DNA from: Candidatus Sulfuricurvum sp. RIFRC-1
Lineage (GTDB): Bacteria; Campylobacterota; Campylobacteria; Campylobacterales; Sulfurimonadaceae
Assembly: GCF_000310245.1 (NCBI RefSeq)
Contig: NC_020505.1
Location: forward strand, 1,212,001 to 1,276,000
Length of the DNA stretch: 64,000 nucleotides
Direction: 5' to 3'
The position numbers were made by a program, and so were the translations under genes. Shown piece after piece: positions 37,120-46,924 of the stretch (its first letter is position 1; each line of letters starts with the position of its first letter). Under the pieces are notes generated by a model. That model was not told where the DNA came from and did not search any database. It was given only the letters and a program-made list of their open reading frames with translations.

Positions 37120-37773
37120 ATGCTATTAACAGAGCGTCTTGACTTTTTCAAACAAAGCAATCCTGAATCATTGATCGCATTAAATCAGACAGCTAAGTAC
37201 AAAGCGTATGGGGCATCCGAGATTCTAGTGTATGAAGAAGATGATTTGAACCGAGTCTATTTTTTAATAAAGGGCGAAGCTAAATTTTACAAAGTTGACC
37301 GATTTGACAGTGAAATATTTTTATATTCTTTATCGGACCAAACCTTATTAACCAATATAGGTTCTCTAAAATGTGATATCATCAGCTGTTTTAGTAATAT
37401 AGAATTCATGGTTCCCAGTGAGGTTATCTCTTTTGATTTAAAACTTTTTAAAGATGTGGTCAAAAAAGAGAACCAGTTGCTCATCAATTTAGTAAACCTT
37501 TTATCCGATCAAAAGGAGATGGTGGATTGCATGATCAGTATGGGAATGGTGTATGATGTCACGGCAAAAGTAGCTAAAATGCTTTCTGATCATTTGGGAC
37601 TTTATAACAGTTTAAAAAAACAGGAAATATCTTATCGTTTAAACATTCAACCCGCTACACTCTCACGTGTTTTGGCGAAATTTATCCGGTTGGGATTAAT
37701 TTCTGAAGAAAACCAGAAAACAGTCGTATTAAAAAAAGAAGATTTATCTCACTATTTTAAGGAGGCACTCTGA
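37120..37773 (+). CDS. Crp/Fnr-family transcription regulator
   Basis: 217 residues: cyclic-nucleotide-binding-like beta-barrel (about 20-110), long dimer helix, and winged HTH (KKQEISYRLNIQPATLSRVL). The recognition helix keeps Ser182 and Arg183 of the Fnr-type E-x-x-S-R motif but has Ala179 where Fnr has Glu. There is no N-terminal Cys cluster; cysteines are at 85, 90 and 137 only. It is therefore not a classical oxygen-sensing 4Fe-4S Fnr and may sense NO or take its cue from the coupled NarX-like protein. The stop overlaps the ATG of that protein. Best candidate regulator of the nap/nrd/nnrS boxes, with the caveat of Ala179. Confidence 0.85.
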   Translation: MLLTERLDFFKQSNPESLIALNQTAKYKAYGASEILVYEEDDLNRVYFLIKGEAKFYKVDRFDSEIFLYSLSDQTLLTNIGSLKCDIISCFSNIEFMVPSEVISFDLKLFKDVVKKENQLLINLVNLLSDQKEMVDCMISMGMVYDVTAKVAKMLSDHLGLYNSLKKQEISYRLNIQPATLSRVLAKFIRLGLISEENQKTVVLKKEDLSHYFKEAL

Positions 37774-38672
37774 TGCAGTCCATATCCACTAAAGTTAGAT
37801 GGATCGTAGTTATTTTATCTATTAATCTCATAACGATCATATTGGTCGATATTTGGTTGAATTCCAGTCAAAAACTGGATGCAAAAGTAATCAATACCGC
37901 CGGAAAACAAAGAATGCTGTCCCAGCGTACGGTGTTAGAACTGCATCGCCTTCTGGTGGATGAAGAAGGGGCATATGAACGGCTACAGATTGCCCGTGCG
38001 GAGTTTGATACCAATTTTAAACAGCTCAACATGGCAGCATCGGATTATCGCGGATTTTCAAATGATGAAATCGATAGAACAATGATGGAAGTTCATGCGC
38101 ACTGGAATCGGATGGGGGGCTTGATAGACCGCTATTTGCAGGGAGATCACAACCTGTTCGATCTCAAAACCATTTATGACAGCGGAGATCAAACCTTATT
38201 ATTAATGGATAAGGCCGTGAGCCAATACGAAGATGCAATGATGGGAAAAAGATTGTTAGCCCATCGTATTCAGATTTTTTTAGCGTTCATATCGTTTGGA
38301 ATCATTCTCTATATGGCACGTACCACATTGGAAATTCAACGAAATTTTGACAAATTTTTGAATCATTCGCAAACGATCAGCGGTATAAAGAATTTAGAGT
38401 GTCAGGGAAATGAACTCGATGTCGCATGTTCGCATATTGAATATTTTTTACGGAATGTTGAAGAAGCGCTCCAAAGTGCAACCGAAGCGGTCGAAAAGAG
38501 TGAAGCTGCAACCGCTGTTTTGGTTGCTTCTACCCCTGAAGCCGAAGCCATCTTGGAACAAAATGAAGATGTCATGATCCAAGTCAGCGAAGAGCTGCAT
38601 CAAACCTCAATGCGTCTTAAAAAGCTGAAAAACAACCTCGAAAAAGCCAATTCTATTCGAAGTGCCTCGTAG
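37773..38672 (+). CDS. NarX-like nitrate sensor protein without a kinase domain
   Basis: 299 residues: transmembrane helix 10-28, a periplasmic four-helix domain of the PilJ/NarX type with the nitrate P-box-like NTAGKQRMLSQR at 41-52, a second helix near 165-188, then about 110 cytoplasmic residues that are helical and charged but lack HAMP, kinase, methyl-accepting or GGDEF domains. Nitrate binding is inferred from the P-box. It overlaps the Crp/Fnr gene by one base and precedes nap, so it may signal to that regulator directly. Confidence 0.78.
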   Translation: MQSISTKVRWIVVILSINLITIILVDIWLNSSQKLDAKVINTAGKQRMLSQRTVLELHRLLVDEEGAYERLQIARAEFDTNFKQLNMAASDYRGFSNDEIDRTMMEVHAHWNRMGGLIDRYLQGDHNLFDLKTIYDSGDQTLLLMDKAVSQYEDAMMGKRLLAHRIQIFLAFISFGIILYMARTTLEIQRNFDKFLNHSQTISGIKNLECQGNELDVACSHIEYFLRNVEEALQSATEAVEKSEAATAVLVASTPEAEAILEQNEDVMIQVSEELHQTSMRLKKLKNNLEKANSIRSAS

Positions 38673-38694
38673 GCACTTCAATCCTTCTTTTTTC

Positions 38695-38736
38695 TTGACC
38701 TAAGTCAATATCTTTCTTTTTTAATTTCTTTATAAT
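38695..38736 (+). promoter_or_regulatory. Fnr-type promoter of the nap operon
   Basis: TTGACctaaGTCAA (38695-38708) is centred exactly 41.5 bases before the start (38743) predicted from a perfect TATAAT (38731-38736), the class II Fnr/Crp arrangement. Confidence 0.8.
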
Positions 38737-38781
38737 TGTTGAAGTGCATGAGTTATATCATAGCATCAAGGTAACGTACTG

Positions 38782-38803
38782 TATCCATTAATAACAATGG
38801 ATA
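38782..38803 (+). promoter_or_regulatory. Inverted repeat in the napA leader
   Basis: TATCCATT-AATAAC-AATGGATA is a perfect 8-bp inverted repeat about 40 bases downstream of the predicted nap start and 26 before the ATG. It could be an operator for a second regulator or an RNA hairpin. No matching site is seen elsewhere in the window. Confidence 0.4.
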
Positions 38804-38829
38804 ACATTGATTCCACTAAGGAGGCTTTT

Positions 38830-41619
38830 ATGTCATTGGATAGAAGAGAGTTTTTAAAAAGTGCCGCTGCTGCATCGGCAGCGACAGCGATTGGAATGGC
38901 AGTTCCTGCCAAGGTCGAAGCGGCAGCGCTCCAGGGACAAGCAGGATGGCGTTGGGACAAAGCGGCCTGCCGCTTTTGCGGAACGGGATGCGGAATTATG
39001 ATGGCTACCAAAGATGATCGCATCGTTGCGGTCAAAGGGGATCCATTGGCTCCGGTTAATCGTGGTCTTAACTGTATTAAGGGATATTTTAATGCAAAGA
39101 TTATGTACGGAGCCGACCGTCTTACGCAACCGTTATTACGTATGAATGATAAAGGTCAGTTTGACAAAAAAGGGAAGTTCAAACCGGTTAGCTGGCAGCG
39201 TGCTTTTGATGAAATGGAAGTGCATATCAAAGCAGCCCTGAAAGAAAAAGGGCCAACCGGTATTGCAATGTTCAGCTCAGGTCAGCAAACAGCGATGGAA
39301 GGACATGCCGCACTCAAATTGATGAAAGCAGGTTTCCGTACCAACAACATCGACCCGAATGCACGTCTGTGTATGGCATCAGCCGTAACCGGATTTATGA
39401 ACGTTTTCGGTGCGGATGAGCCATCAGGCTGTTATGAAGATATTGAACTCGCCGAAACAATCGTTGCTTTCGGATCGAACATGGCGGAGATGCACCCTAT
39501 TCTCTGGTCGAGAGTCAGTGATCGTAAACTCAGTAACCCCGATAAAGTGCAAGTGGTTGTTCTCTCAACCTACAAACACCGCACGATGGACCTTGCCGAT
39601 GTCGAAATCATCTTTAAACCGAATACCGACTTGGCAATCTGGAACTATATCGCCCGTGAAATTGTTTACAATCATCCCGAAGCGATGGACAAAGAGTTTT
39701 TGGATAAAAATATCGTCTTTGCAACGGGTCCTGTAGATATCGGATACGGTCTTCGAGAAGATATCAACCATCCGAAATACGGTAAAAAAGAGCTCGATAC
39801 CGCAGCCAAACAAAAATCCAAAGTTCTTACCGCCGATGAGGGGGTCAGTCTCGGGTATTTAGGGTATAAAGCGGGTGATACGCTGGAGATGAAAAACAGC
39901 GGAGATGCGAATAAACACTGGAAAATCACGTTCGAAGAGTTTAAAAAAGGGCTTGCACCTTACACTCTCGATTATGTAGCCAAAGTTTCCAAAGGTGATT
40001 CGGATGAAAGTCTTGCCGATTACAAAGCAAAACTTCAAAAAATGGCCGATCTCTACATCGAGAAAAAACGTAAATGTTTGACCTTCTGGACTATGGGATT
40101 CAATCAGCATACACGTGGAACATGGGTGAATGAACAAGCCTATATGGTTCACTTCCTCCTTGGAAAACAAGCAAAACCGGGTAATGGAGCATTCTCACTC
40201 ACCGGTCAGCCATCTGCATGCGGAACAGCGCGTGAAGTAGGAACATTTGCCCATCGTCTCCCTGCGGATATGGTGGTCATGAACCCTGCACACCGTAAAA
40301 TGGCAGAGGGGATCTGGACAATTCCAGAGGGGACGATTAACCCTAAAATGGGATCGCACTTTACCCAAATCCACCGTGATCTCGAAGACGGTAAAGTAAA
40401 ATTTGCCTGGGTCAGCGTCTGTAACCCGTATCAAGATACCGGTAATGCGGAACACTGGATTAAAGCGGCACGTACAATGGACAACTTCATTGTGACCTCT
40501 GACGGTTATCCGGGGATTTCGGCAAAAGTATCGGATTTGATTTTGCCAAGTGCTATGATGTATGAAAAGTGGGGAGCGTACGGTAATGCAGAACGTCGTA
40601 CCCAGCATTGGAGACAGCAAGTGACTCCGATGGGGGATGCAATGTCCGATACGTGGCAGTTTGTTGAACTTTCCAAACGCTTTACGATCAAAGAGGTATG
40701 GGGAGCACAAAAAATTCCGGGACTCGATGGCGGATTGCCGGATGTGATGGGTAAAGCCAAAGCAATGGGTTATGATGAAAATGCAACCCTTTATGAAGTG
40801 CTATTTGCCAATAATCGTGCGAAAGCGTTCAAATGGCCGGATGCAGTAGGCAAAGGGTATCAAAACTCTGAAGTTGAAGGTGACAAACGTAATGTTGTCG
40901 GAAGCGATGGCAAAGTATTCAAAGGGTATGGCTTCTTCTTGCAAAAATACCTTTGGGAAGAGTATCGCAAATTCGGTGACGGACATGGACACGATTACGC
41001 CGATTTCGATACGTATCACCGTGTACGCGGTCTAAAATGGCCGGTTGTTGATGGCAAAGAGACGTTCTGGCGCTACAACGCGAAATACGATCCGTATGCG
41101 AAAAAAGCCGCTAACGGTGCCTTTGCGTTTTACGGTCATGCGTTCAAAGATATTCCAACCGGAAATCTGCAAGGGGTTACGAACAGTGCGAAAGTGAATT
41201 TGGACAACAAAGCCAAAATCTTCTTCCGCCCCTATATGGAGCCGACTGAAGTACCGGATACAAACTATGATATCTGGTTATGTACCGGTCGTGTACTCGA
41301 ACATTGGCACAGCGGAACGATGACGATGCGTGTTCCTGAGCTTTATCGCGCCGTTCCTGAGGCGTTGTGTTATATGCACCCCGCAGATGCTGAAAAACGC
41401 GGTGTCAAACGAGGTGAAATGGTGTGGGTAGAATCACGCCGAGGAAAAGTAAAAGCACACGTTGAAACACGCGGCCGTAACCGTCCTCCAAAAGGACTTG
41501 TATTTGTGCCGTGGTTTGATGAAAAAGTATTTATTAATAAAGTATGTTTGGATCATACGTGCCCGATTTCCAAACAAGTTGACCATAAAAAATGTGCGGT
41601 CAAAATTTATAAAGCGTAA
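38830..41619 (+). CDS. napA: Periplasmic nitrate reductase, catalytic subunit
   Basis: 929 residues from ATG 38830, chosen because AAGGAGG lies just upstream and the protein then begins with a clean Tat signal (DRREFLK). The 4Fe-4S cluster Cys47, Cys50, Cys54 and Cys82 and the molybdenum-ligand Cys ([10 protein letters not shown]) are present. It reduces nitrate to nitrite in the periplasm with bis-MGD. First gene of napAGHBFLD, under an Fnr-type promoter. Confidence 0.97.
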   Translation: MSLDRREFLKSAAAASAATAIGMAVPAKVEAAALQGQAGWRWDKAACRFCGTGCGIMMATKDDRIVAVKGDPLAPVNRGLNCIKGYFNAKIMYGADRLTQPLLRMNDKGQFDKKGKFKPVSWQRAFDEMEVHIKAALKEKGPTGIAMFSSGQQTAMEGHAALKLMKAGFRTNNIDPNARLCMASAVTGFMNVFGADEPSGCYEDIELAETIVAFGSNMAEMHPILWSRVSDRKLSNPDKVQVVVLSTYKHRTMDLADVEIIFKPNTDLAIWNYIAREIVYNHPEAMDKEFLDKNIVFATGPVDIGYGLREDINHPKYGKKELDTAAKQKSKVLTADEGVSLGYLGYKAGDTLEMKNSGDANKHWKITFEEFKKGLAPYTLDYVAKVSKGDSDESLADYKAKLQKMADLYIEKKRKCLTFWTMGFNQHTRGTWVNEQAYMVHFLLGKQAKPGNGAFSLTGQPSACGTAREVGTFAHRLPADMVVMNPAHRKMAEGIWTIPEGTINPKMGSHFTQIHRDLEDGKVKFAWVSVCNPYQDTGNAEHWIKAARTMDNFIVTSDGYPGISAKVSDLILPSAMMYEKWGAYGNAERRTQHWRQQVTPMGDAMSDTWQFVELSKRFTIKEVWGAQKIPGLDGGLPDVMGKAKAMGYDENATLYEVLFANNRAKAFKWPDAVGKGYQNSEVEGDKRNVVGSDGKVFKGYGFFLQKYLWEEYRKFGDGHGHDYADFDTYHRVRGLKWPVVDGKETFWRYNAKYDPYAKKAANGAFAFYGHAFKDIPTGNLQGVTNSAKVNLDNKAKIFFRPYMEPTEVPDTNYDIWLCTGRVLEHWHSGTMTMRVPELYRAVPEALCYMHPADAEKRGVKRGEMVWVESRRGKVKAHVETRGRNRPPKGLVFVPWFDEKVFINKVCLDHTCPISKQVDHKKCAVKIYKA

Positions 41620-41624
41620 CGATT

Positions 41625-42422
41625 ATGAAAACTGAAACTCCTAATGATCGTCGCCGTTTTCTTCTCTCTATCGCTAGAGGGATCGGGCTTAGTGCGATGG
41701 GGGCTTTGGTCTGGAGTGCTTATGTGGGGGAAGTGAAAGCGGCACCTCTTGTTTTGCGTCCTCCGGGGGCATTGGATGAAGCGGAATTTATGCAAAAGTG
41801 TATCAAATGCGGTTTGTGTGTGGAAGCGTGTCCTTACGACACCCTGATCCTTGCACGTCCGGGAGATAATCTCCCGACTGGAACCCCTTATTTTACACCA
41901 AGAGCTGTCCCGTGTTATATGTGTACCGATATTCCGTGTGTTCCGGTGTGTCCAAGCGGTGCGCTTAATGAACCCTCAGTAACCAGCTATGTAAAAAACA
42001 AAGCGGTTTTGGAGATCAACAAAGCGCGCATGGGCTTGGCGGTGGTCGATGAGAATTCGTGCATCGCGACATGGGGAATTCAGTGTGATGCATGCTATCG
42101 AGCCTGTCCTCTTTTAGGTGAAGCGATTACCATCGAACACTCTAAAAATGATCGTACCGGCAAGCATGCATTTTTAAAACCTGTCGTTCATGCGGATCAC
42201 TGTACGGGATGCGGGCTGTGCGAACATGCCTGTGTTACCGAGATCGCCGCGATCCATATTCTTCCCAGAGCTTTGGCTATGGGTAAAGTGGGAGACCACT
42301 ATATCAAAGGGTGGGACAAAGCCGATGAAAAACGGCTAGAGGGAGCTTCCAATGAAGTGACCAAAACGAAAATCAGTGAAAAGAGCGCTCTCGATTCACT
42401 GAATGATGAAGGAGAGCTGTAA
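41625..42422 (+). CDS. napG: Periplasmic ferredoxin-type protein NapG
   Basis: 265 residues with a Tat signal (NDRRRFLLS) and four 4Fe-4S motifs (CIKCGLCVEACP, CYMCTDIPCVPVCP, CDACYRACP, CTGCGLCEHAC). With membrane NapH it passes electrons from menaquinol to NapB/NapA. This replaces NapC, absent here as usual in Campylobacterota. Starts six bases after napA; stop overlaps napH start. Confidence 0.95.
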   Translation: MKTETPNDRRRFLLSIARGIGLSAMGALVWSAYVGEVKAAPLVLRPPGALDEAEFMQKCIKCGLCVEACPYDTLILARPGDNLPTGTPYFTPRAVPCYMCTDIPCVPVCPSGALNEPSVTSYVKNKAVLEINKARMGLAVVDENSCIATWGIQCDACYRACPLLGEAITIEHSKNDRTGKHAFLKPVVHADHCTGCGLCEHACVTEIAAIHILPRALAMGKVGDHYIKGWDKADEKRLEGASNEVTKTKISEKSALDSLNDEGEL

Positions 42423-43237
42423 TGAAAAACTATCGCTATCTACTCCTTCGTCGTTTAACGCAAATCTCGCTGTTGGTTCTTTACGTAGGAGCCAATGTGT
42501 GGGGATGGAAATTCCTTCAAGGCAATCTCAGCAGTTCCTCCGTGTTGGGAACACTCCCGCTGAGTGATCCTTATGCGGTGATGCAAATCGCCGTTACGGG
42601 GGCAAGCATAGGGATGGACATCTTGCTGGGTGCGCTGATTATAACGATCTTTTACGGAATCATCGGCGGACGCGCTTTTTGCAGCTGGGTTTGTCCTATC
42701 AATATTATTAGCGACAGTGCCGCATGGCTGCGTCGAGCATTAAAGTTTTCCGAAGTGCAAAAACGGTTTTATATGAGCCGATCGCTGCGCTATTGGATTT
42801 TGGCTCTGAGTTTAATCCTCTCTGCCCTTATGGGTGTAGCGGTATTTGAACTTATCAGTCCTATTTCGATGGCCCATCGTGGTCTTATCTTCGGTATGGG
42901 GATGGGCGGCGGTGCACTGATCGTAATCTTTTTATTTGATTTGCTGGTGCATGAAAACGGATGGTGCGGATACGTCTGCCCTCTGGGAGCAGTTCATTCA
43001 TTAATCGGGAATTTTTCTCTGATTCGTGTGTGGCATGATGCGTCAAAATGTACTGACTGTCGCAGCTGTGTTACCGTATGCCCTGAAAAAGAGGTGCTTC
43101 ATATGATTAATCACAGCAGCGAAAGTGTGCTTATGGGTGAGTGTACCAATTGTGGCAGATGCGTAGATGTCTGTCAAGAAAACGCGCTCGGATTTTCAAT
43201 CCGATCTCAACTAAAACAACCAAAGGATGAGGAATGA
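42422..43237 (+). CDS. napH: Membrane quinol-oxidising protein NapH
   Basis: 271 residues with four transmembrane helices, two CxxxCP motifs in the cytoplasmic loops (CSWVCP and CGYVCP), and two C-terminal 4Fe-4S clusters (CTDCRSCVTVCP, CTNCGRCVDVC). Acts with NapG as menaquinol dehydrogenase. Overlaps napG by one base and napB by four. Confidence 0.95.
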   Translation: MKNYRYLLLRRLTQISLLVLYVGANVWGWKFLQGNLSSSSVLGTLPLSDPYAVMQIAVTGASIGMDILLGALIITIFYGIIGGRAFCSWVCPINIISDSAAWLRRALKFSEVQKRFYMSRSLRYWILALSLILSALMGVAVFELISPISMAHRGLIFGMGMGGGALIVIFLFDLLVHENGWCGYVCPLGAVHSLIGNFSLIRVWHDASKCTDCRSCVTVCPEKEVLHMINHSSESVLMGECTNCGRCVDVCQENALGFSIRSQLKQPKDEE

Positions 43238-43842
43238 AAGCAAAAAAACTAATCGGTAGCTTGGTCGCTGCTTCACTAATCATTAGCAGTGTTTACGCTG
43301 TTAATACAGATGTGGATGAAACACAATTGGGATTACGTAAAGTCGATATTTATACCGAAGATACAGCTGTCCCAAATGGTACGAATTACAATAAAGAGGC
43401 TCCGGGTACGTCAAAACGGTTTGATCGTGCATATACCAATGCACCGCCTATGATTCCCCATGATATTGATGACCTTGGGGAAATTGATAAAAACAACAAC
43501 TCGTGTCTCGGGTGTCATATGCCTGAGATTGCCAAAGACATGGGAGCGACACCGATTCCTAAGAGTCACTTTACCAGTTTTAGACCGGCAATATCGGTCG
43601 ATGATGATGATAATCTCAAAGCAGAAAGCGATGATCAAATCATTAAAAAAGATCTTCATGGGCAGCTATGGCAAGGGCGCTATAACTGTTCGGCATGCCA
43701 CGCTCCTCAGACAAAAGGGGATTTAAAAGTGGCAAATACCTTTAAACCTGCCTATACAGACAAAAAAGGGCAAAAACATAAAAACAAATCGTATCTCCTT
43801 GATGAACTCGACATCGGCGTCAAAGTCGGAAACGGTTTGTAA
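43234..43842 (+). CDS. napB: Diheme cytochrome c subunit NapB
   Basis: 202 residues with a signal peptide (to about residue 22) and two CxxCH hemes (CLGCH and CSACH). Small electron-transfer subunit of the NapAB complex in the periplasm. Overlaps napH by four bases. Confidence 0.95.
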   Translation: MKAKKLIGSLVAASLIISSVYAVNTDVDETQLGLRKVDIYTEDTAVPNGTNYNKEAPGTSKRFDRAYTNAPPMIPHDIDDLGEIDKNNNSCLGCHMPEIAKDMGATPIPKSHFTSFRPAISVDDDDNLKAESDDQIIKKDLHGQLWQGRYNCSACHAPQTKGDLKVANTFKPAYTDKKGQKHKNKSYLLDELDIGVKVGNGL

Positions 43843-43844
43843 AA

Positions 43845-44324
43845 ATGGAACACGAAGCACGTCGGGGTTTTTTCGGCGCTATTGCCTCTCTCTTTAAAGA
43901 GGAAGCGCAGTATATCGTCCGTCCCCCGTACGTGATGGAAGGTGCGACATTTAACGAATGTCTTACGTGTGAGGCAATGTGTGTAAGCGCCTGCGAGGAA
44001 AAGATTCTTGTTCGCGATACGCAAGGAGTCCCTTTTGTGGATTTTAAAATTTCGGGATGCAGCGATTGCCATAAATGTTTGGATGCCTGTACCCCGAAAG
44101 TTCTTAGCGATCCGACGAAATTTATCCAAGGACATGCTAAGATCAGGATGTCGAACTGCATGTCGCATCAAGGGAGTATTTGTTTTTCGTGCAAAGAACC
44201 TTGTTTGGAAAATGCGATAGTGTTTAAAGGGATGTTGAATCCTATAATTCTTCCTGAAAAATGTACCGGTTGCGGCTATTGTATCGGCGTATGCCCAAGC
44301 GGAGCGATAGAGGTGGTAGCGTGA
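43845..44324 (+). CDS. napF: Cytoplasmic ferredoxin-type protein NapF
   Basis: 159 residues, no signal, with multiple Cys clusters (CLTCEAMCVSAC, CSDCHKCLDAC, CFSCKEPC, CTGCGYCIGVCP). NapF is thought to help load or mature NapA in the cytoplasm before Tat export. Two bases after napB. Confidence 0.9.
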   Translation: MEHEARRGFFGAIASLFKEEAQYIVRPPYVMEGATFNECLTCEAMCVSACEEKILVRDTQGVPFVDFKISGCSDCHKCLDACTPKVLSDPTKFIQGHAKIRMSNCMSHQGSICFSCKEPCLENAIVFKGMLNPIILPEKCTGCGYCIGVCPSGAIEVVA

Positions 44325-45265
44325 AAATTTTATCTCTCGTTTTTCTTTTTTTTGTTCAAGCAATTGCAGAGCTCATAACGCCTTCTGCAATACTTAAAAC
44401 GGATGGTCTGATTAGTGATATGGTGGTGAGAGAGGGTAAAATTTATGCCTCTACCGATACCGGTGTCGTTAATGTATTCGATCTCGCTTCACGACGTAAA
44501 CTCTCCTCCATATCCCTTCCGAGCGTAACTAGTGGTTCAGGAAAAATATTTTTGCCCAAAATCTATTCGGTGGATCATTTTGCGGGGGCAACCGTGATGG
44601 TTACGGAGAGCGGCGAATCGTCGTTTCGAAATGTCTATATTTGGCGTGAGAATAAATTGGTGATGCTAATCGGCAAGACGAGTGGATTGCTGATCAAAAA
44701 AGTTCGATTTGTGGATGCAAATCACCTTATTTTTGGACTCTCCGGCGATGCGATTATTCTGATGGATTTGGACAAACGCAAATCTCTCTACGAAGTACAA
44801 GCAGGCGGAGGGGTATTTGGAGATATGGCACTGAGCCCTAAGCGCTCACTTTTAGCCGTAGGAGATGAGAGCGGCGAGATTGTTCAAATCGAGACACGAA
44901 GCGGAAAAGTACTCAAAACGCTCAGCGGAATCAATCTCGATGCGATTAATCGTCTCGCATACCAAAATAATACGATCATCAGCGGCGGACATGACCGACG
45001 TGTAGGTGTGTATAAAGCGCATGGGAGTTATTTCATCGAAACAAACTTTTTTGTCTACGCCGTAGGGTTGAGCCCCTCAGCCTCCATTGGAGTGTATACG
45101 GACGGAGATGAAAATGAGTTACAGATATTTGAACTGGAAACTCAAAAAAAAATCGGACGACTCAAAGGCGGAGAGACCCTTTATGATACGCTTATCTTTT
45201 TGGATGAGCATACCCTGATAGGTTCAGGCGAAGAGAATAAAATTTACTACTGGAGAATACCGTGA
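44321..45265 (+). CDS. napL: Periplasmic beta-propeller protein NapL
   Basis: 314 residues from GTG 44321, which overlaps the napF stop (GTGA) and gives a proper signal peptide (VKILSLVFLFFVQAIA). Upstream ATGs in this frame lie inside napF and lack one. The rest is WD40-like beta-propeller blades (for example ILMDLDKRKSLYEVQAGG). NapL occurs in Campylobacterota nap operons; its exact role is unknown. Confidence 0.88.
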   Translation: MKILSLVFLFFVQAIAELITPSAILKTDGLISDMVVREGKIYASTDTGVVNVFDLASRRKLSSISLPSVTSGSGKIFLPKIYSVDHFAGATVMVTESGESSFRNVYIWRENKLVMLIGKTSGLLIKKVRFVDANHLIFGLSGDAIILMDLDKRKSLYEVQAGGGVFGDMALSPKRSLLAVGDESGEIVQIETRSGKVLKTLSGINLDAINRLAYQNNTIISGGHDRRVGVYKAHGSYFIETNFFVYAVGLSPSASIGVYTDGDENELQIFELETQKKIGRLKGGETLYDTLIFLDEHTLIGSGEENKIYYWRIP

Positions 45266-45612
45266 ATATTTCAAGCATAGTGGTGCAAACCAATCCAAAG
45301 TTTACCGATGAGGTGGTCGAGATTTTCAAAGCGGCCGATTTTTGTGACTACCATTTGCACGATGAAAAAGGTCGTATTATTGTCACTATTGAAGGCGAAG
45401 GTGTCGAAGAAGAGATTGCCAAGCTGGTAAAAATTCAAGAGATGGAACACGTTATTTCAGCTGATATGTCGTTTGCTTACAGCGAAGACGAACTCAATGC
45501 GGAGCGTGATAAACTGGAAGCTGTTGGCGGTGATTTACCCGAATGGCTAAATGATGAAAATGCAACGAAACGTGATATTAAATACAATGGGGATCTCAAG
45601 GATCGTTTTTAA
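45262..45612 (+). CDS. napD: NapA maturation chaperone NapD
   Basis: 116 residues from a GTG overlapping the napL stop. The ferredoxin-like N-terminus (NISSIVVQTNPKF) binds the Tat signal of NapA and prevents early export. The C-terminal 40 residues extend beyond E. coli NapD, as in other Campylobacterota. Last gene of the operon; the 112 bases after it show only a weak CCCC-GAAC-GGGG stem. Confidence 0.9.
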   Translation: MNISSIVVQTNPKFTDEVVEIFKAADFCDYHLHDEKGRIIVTIEGEGVEEEIAKLVKIQEMEHVISADMSFAYSEDELNAERDKLEAVGGDLPEWLNDENATKRDIKYNGDLKDRF

Positions 45613-45724
45613 ACGCAGGCTGATACTCCAGAGATGATCGTTCCAAGCAGCGATAGATTTCTATAGGAGGTCAAGCAAAAGAAAGGTACTGCCTGGAAAG
45701 ATCACCCCGAACGGGGCGAAGAAG

Positions 45725-46027
45725 TTATTTCGAGATGTGAGCGGCAAGAGCAGACATTTGAGCATCGTTAAGCGATGCAACCTGCCCTTTCATGATCGCC
45801 TTTGAAGCCGCACCGTAGGTACCGTCTTTATACCCTTTGAGGGCTGTTATGATCTCTGCTGAGCTCATATCTTTAATGATTTTACTTTTGCCTAATGCCG
45901 CTTTTTCACCTGTAGCACCGTGACAAGCTGCACATTTTTTATAAAGTACCGCACCCTCTTCAGCCGCATGAGCACTCACAAAACCTAAACCGATCAATAC
46001 GCCAAATAACATCAAACCTTTTTTCAT
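45725..46027 (-). CDS. Small class I cytochrome c
   Basis: 100 residues with signal peptide (cleaved near AHAAEE), heme site CAACH, and a C-terminal Met ligand region (AIMKGQV). It is a soluble periplasmic electron carrier, of the cytochrome c553 kind. An Fnr-type promoter suggests a link to nitrate or NO respiration. Convergent with nap. Confidence 0.9.
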   Translation of the reverse strand: MKKGLMLFGVLIGLGFVSAHAAEEGAVLYKKCAACHGATGEKAALGKSKIIKDMSSAEIITALKGYKDGTYGAASKAIMKGQVASLNDAQMSALAAHISK

Positions 46028-46054
46028 ATGAAACTCCTATACATGATATAAAAA

Positions 46055-46096
46055 ATTATATAACGTATCAAAATTAATAGCTTTGATCTAAGTCAA
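46055..46096 (-). promoter_or_regulatory. Fnr-type promoter of the cytochrome c gene
   Basis: TTGATctaaGTCAA (46083-46096) is centred 41.5 bases before the start (46048) predicted from minus-strand TATAAT (46060-46055). Confidence 0.75.
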
Positions 46097-46098
46097 TT

Positions 46099-46764
46099 TT
46101 AATATCGCAATGCGACGAAATGGGATAAAAGGTCTAAATCAATTGGACGAGACGGAGATTCAACCTTCCCTAATGTCTCTGTTCCCGCACGAAAAACCTG
46201 TACGTAAAAAGGTTTCTGATATCCCATAGCTTTCAGTTTGTTTGCCATTGTTATGATCTGACGTTCATTCAAAATATCAGGATGCAATGTTGTACGTACT
46301 TCAAAATCAACACCATGTGATTGCACCGTATCCAAACACTCCCAAAACCGTTTTTCAGACCCGCCGCCGCATATTCGGCTCATTTCAGAAGCCGGTGCTT
46401 TATAATCCAAAGCGACATAATCGAGCAGATTCTCTTCAAGCAGTTCTTTGACAACATCTGGACGCATACCGTTGGTATCGAGTTTCAGTTTGAAGCCTAA
46501 CGCTTTAATCGAATGACAAAAAGGGATCAGATTTGGATACGTTGTGGCTTCGCCGCCACTGAGCACTATCCCTTCCAATAATCCACGCCGAGAAGATAAA
46601 AAGTTTAACGCTTTTTGTTCACTGATCGTCCCCCATCCTAAAACAATATCGGGATTGTAGCAGTATGTGCATCGCAGATTGCATCCTGCAAACCAAAAAA
46701 TGGCGGCAGGAATGTCGGGATAGTCTAGAAGCGTAAAGCAGGTGATATCATAGAGCGGATGCAT
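46099..46764 (-). CDS. nrdG: Anaerobic ribonucleotide reductase activase NrdG
   Basis: 221 residues, radical-SAM CxxxCxxC (CNLRCTYCYN) near the start. It makes the 5'-deoxyadenosyl radical that abstracts hydrogen from the radical glycine of NrdD. Its ATG overlaps the 58-residue glycyl-radical peptide gene by 17 bases, so the activase and its target peptide are translated together. Confidence 0.92.
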   Translation of the reverse strand: MHPLYDITCFTLLDYPDIPAAIFWFAGCNLRCTYCYNPDIVLGWGTISEQKALNFLSSRRGLLEGIVLSGGEATTYPNLIPFCHSIKALGFKLKLDTNGMRPDVVKELLEENLLDYVALDYKAPASEMSRICGGGSEKRFWECLDTVQSHGVDFEVRTTLHPDILNERQIITMANKLKAMGYQKPFYVQVFRAGTETLGKVESPSRPIDLDLLSHFVALRY

Positions 46765-46924
46765 GGCGTTTCGAGGATTCTTGAAAGCATATACGCTCTT
46801 TATGTTCCCCTTTTTTACCGAGATTGAAACTCTCTACCGGTCGGTGATATCCCATCACTCTCGTATAGACCATACAACGGGTACGTTTTGCGGCATTCAT
46901 TTCTAAAATTTCATGAGACTTCAT
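46748..46924 (-). CDS. Separate glycyl-radical peptide of anaerobic ribonucleotide reductase
   Basis: 58 residues, too short for usual gene finders. It contains CMVYTRVMGYHRPVESFN, which matches the C-terminal glycyl-radical motif of normal NrdD (RVxGYxRPV); Gly25 would carry the radical. The large NrdD next to it stops after CPKC and lacks this motif. ATG at 46924 overlaps the nrdD stop (ATGA) and has AAGGA upstream; its own stop lies within nrdG. This looks like a true split of NrdD, comparable in idea to the GrcA/YfiD spare part of pyruvate formate-lyase. Confidence 0.85.
   Translation of the reverse strand: MKSHEILEMNAAKRTRCMVYTRVMGYHRPVESFNLGKKGEHKERICFQESSKRHASAL

Noticed and set aside
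37120-37773. Calling the regulator Fnr proper
   Set aside because: No N-terminal cysteine cluster and the recognition-helix Glu is Ala.
45705-45716. CCCC-GAAC-GGGG stem between napD and the cytochrome gene as a terminator
   Set aside because: A four-base stem and no U-run on either side.
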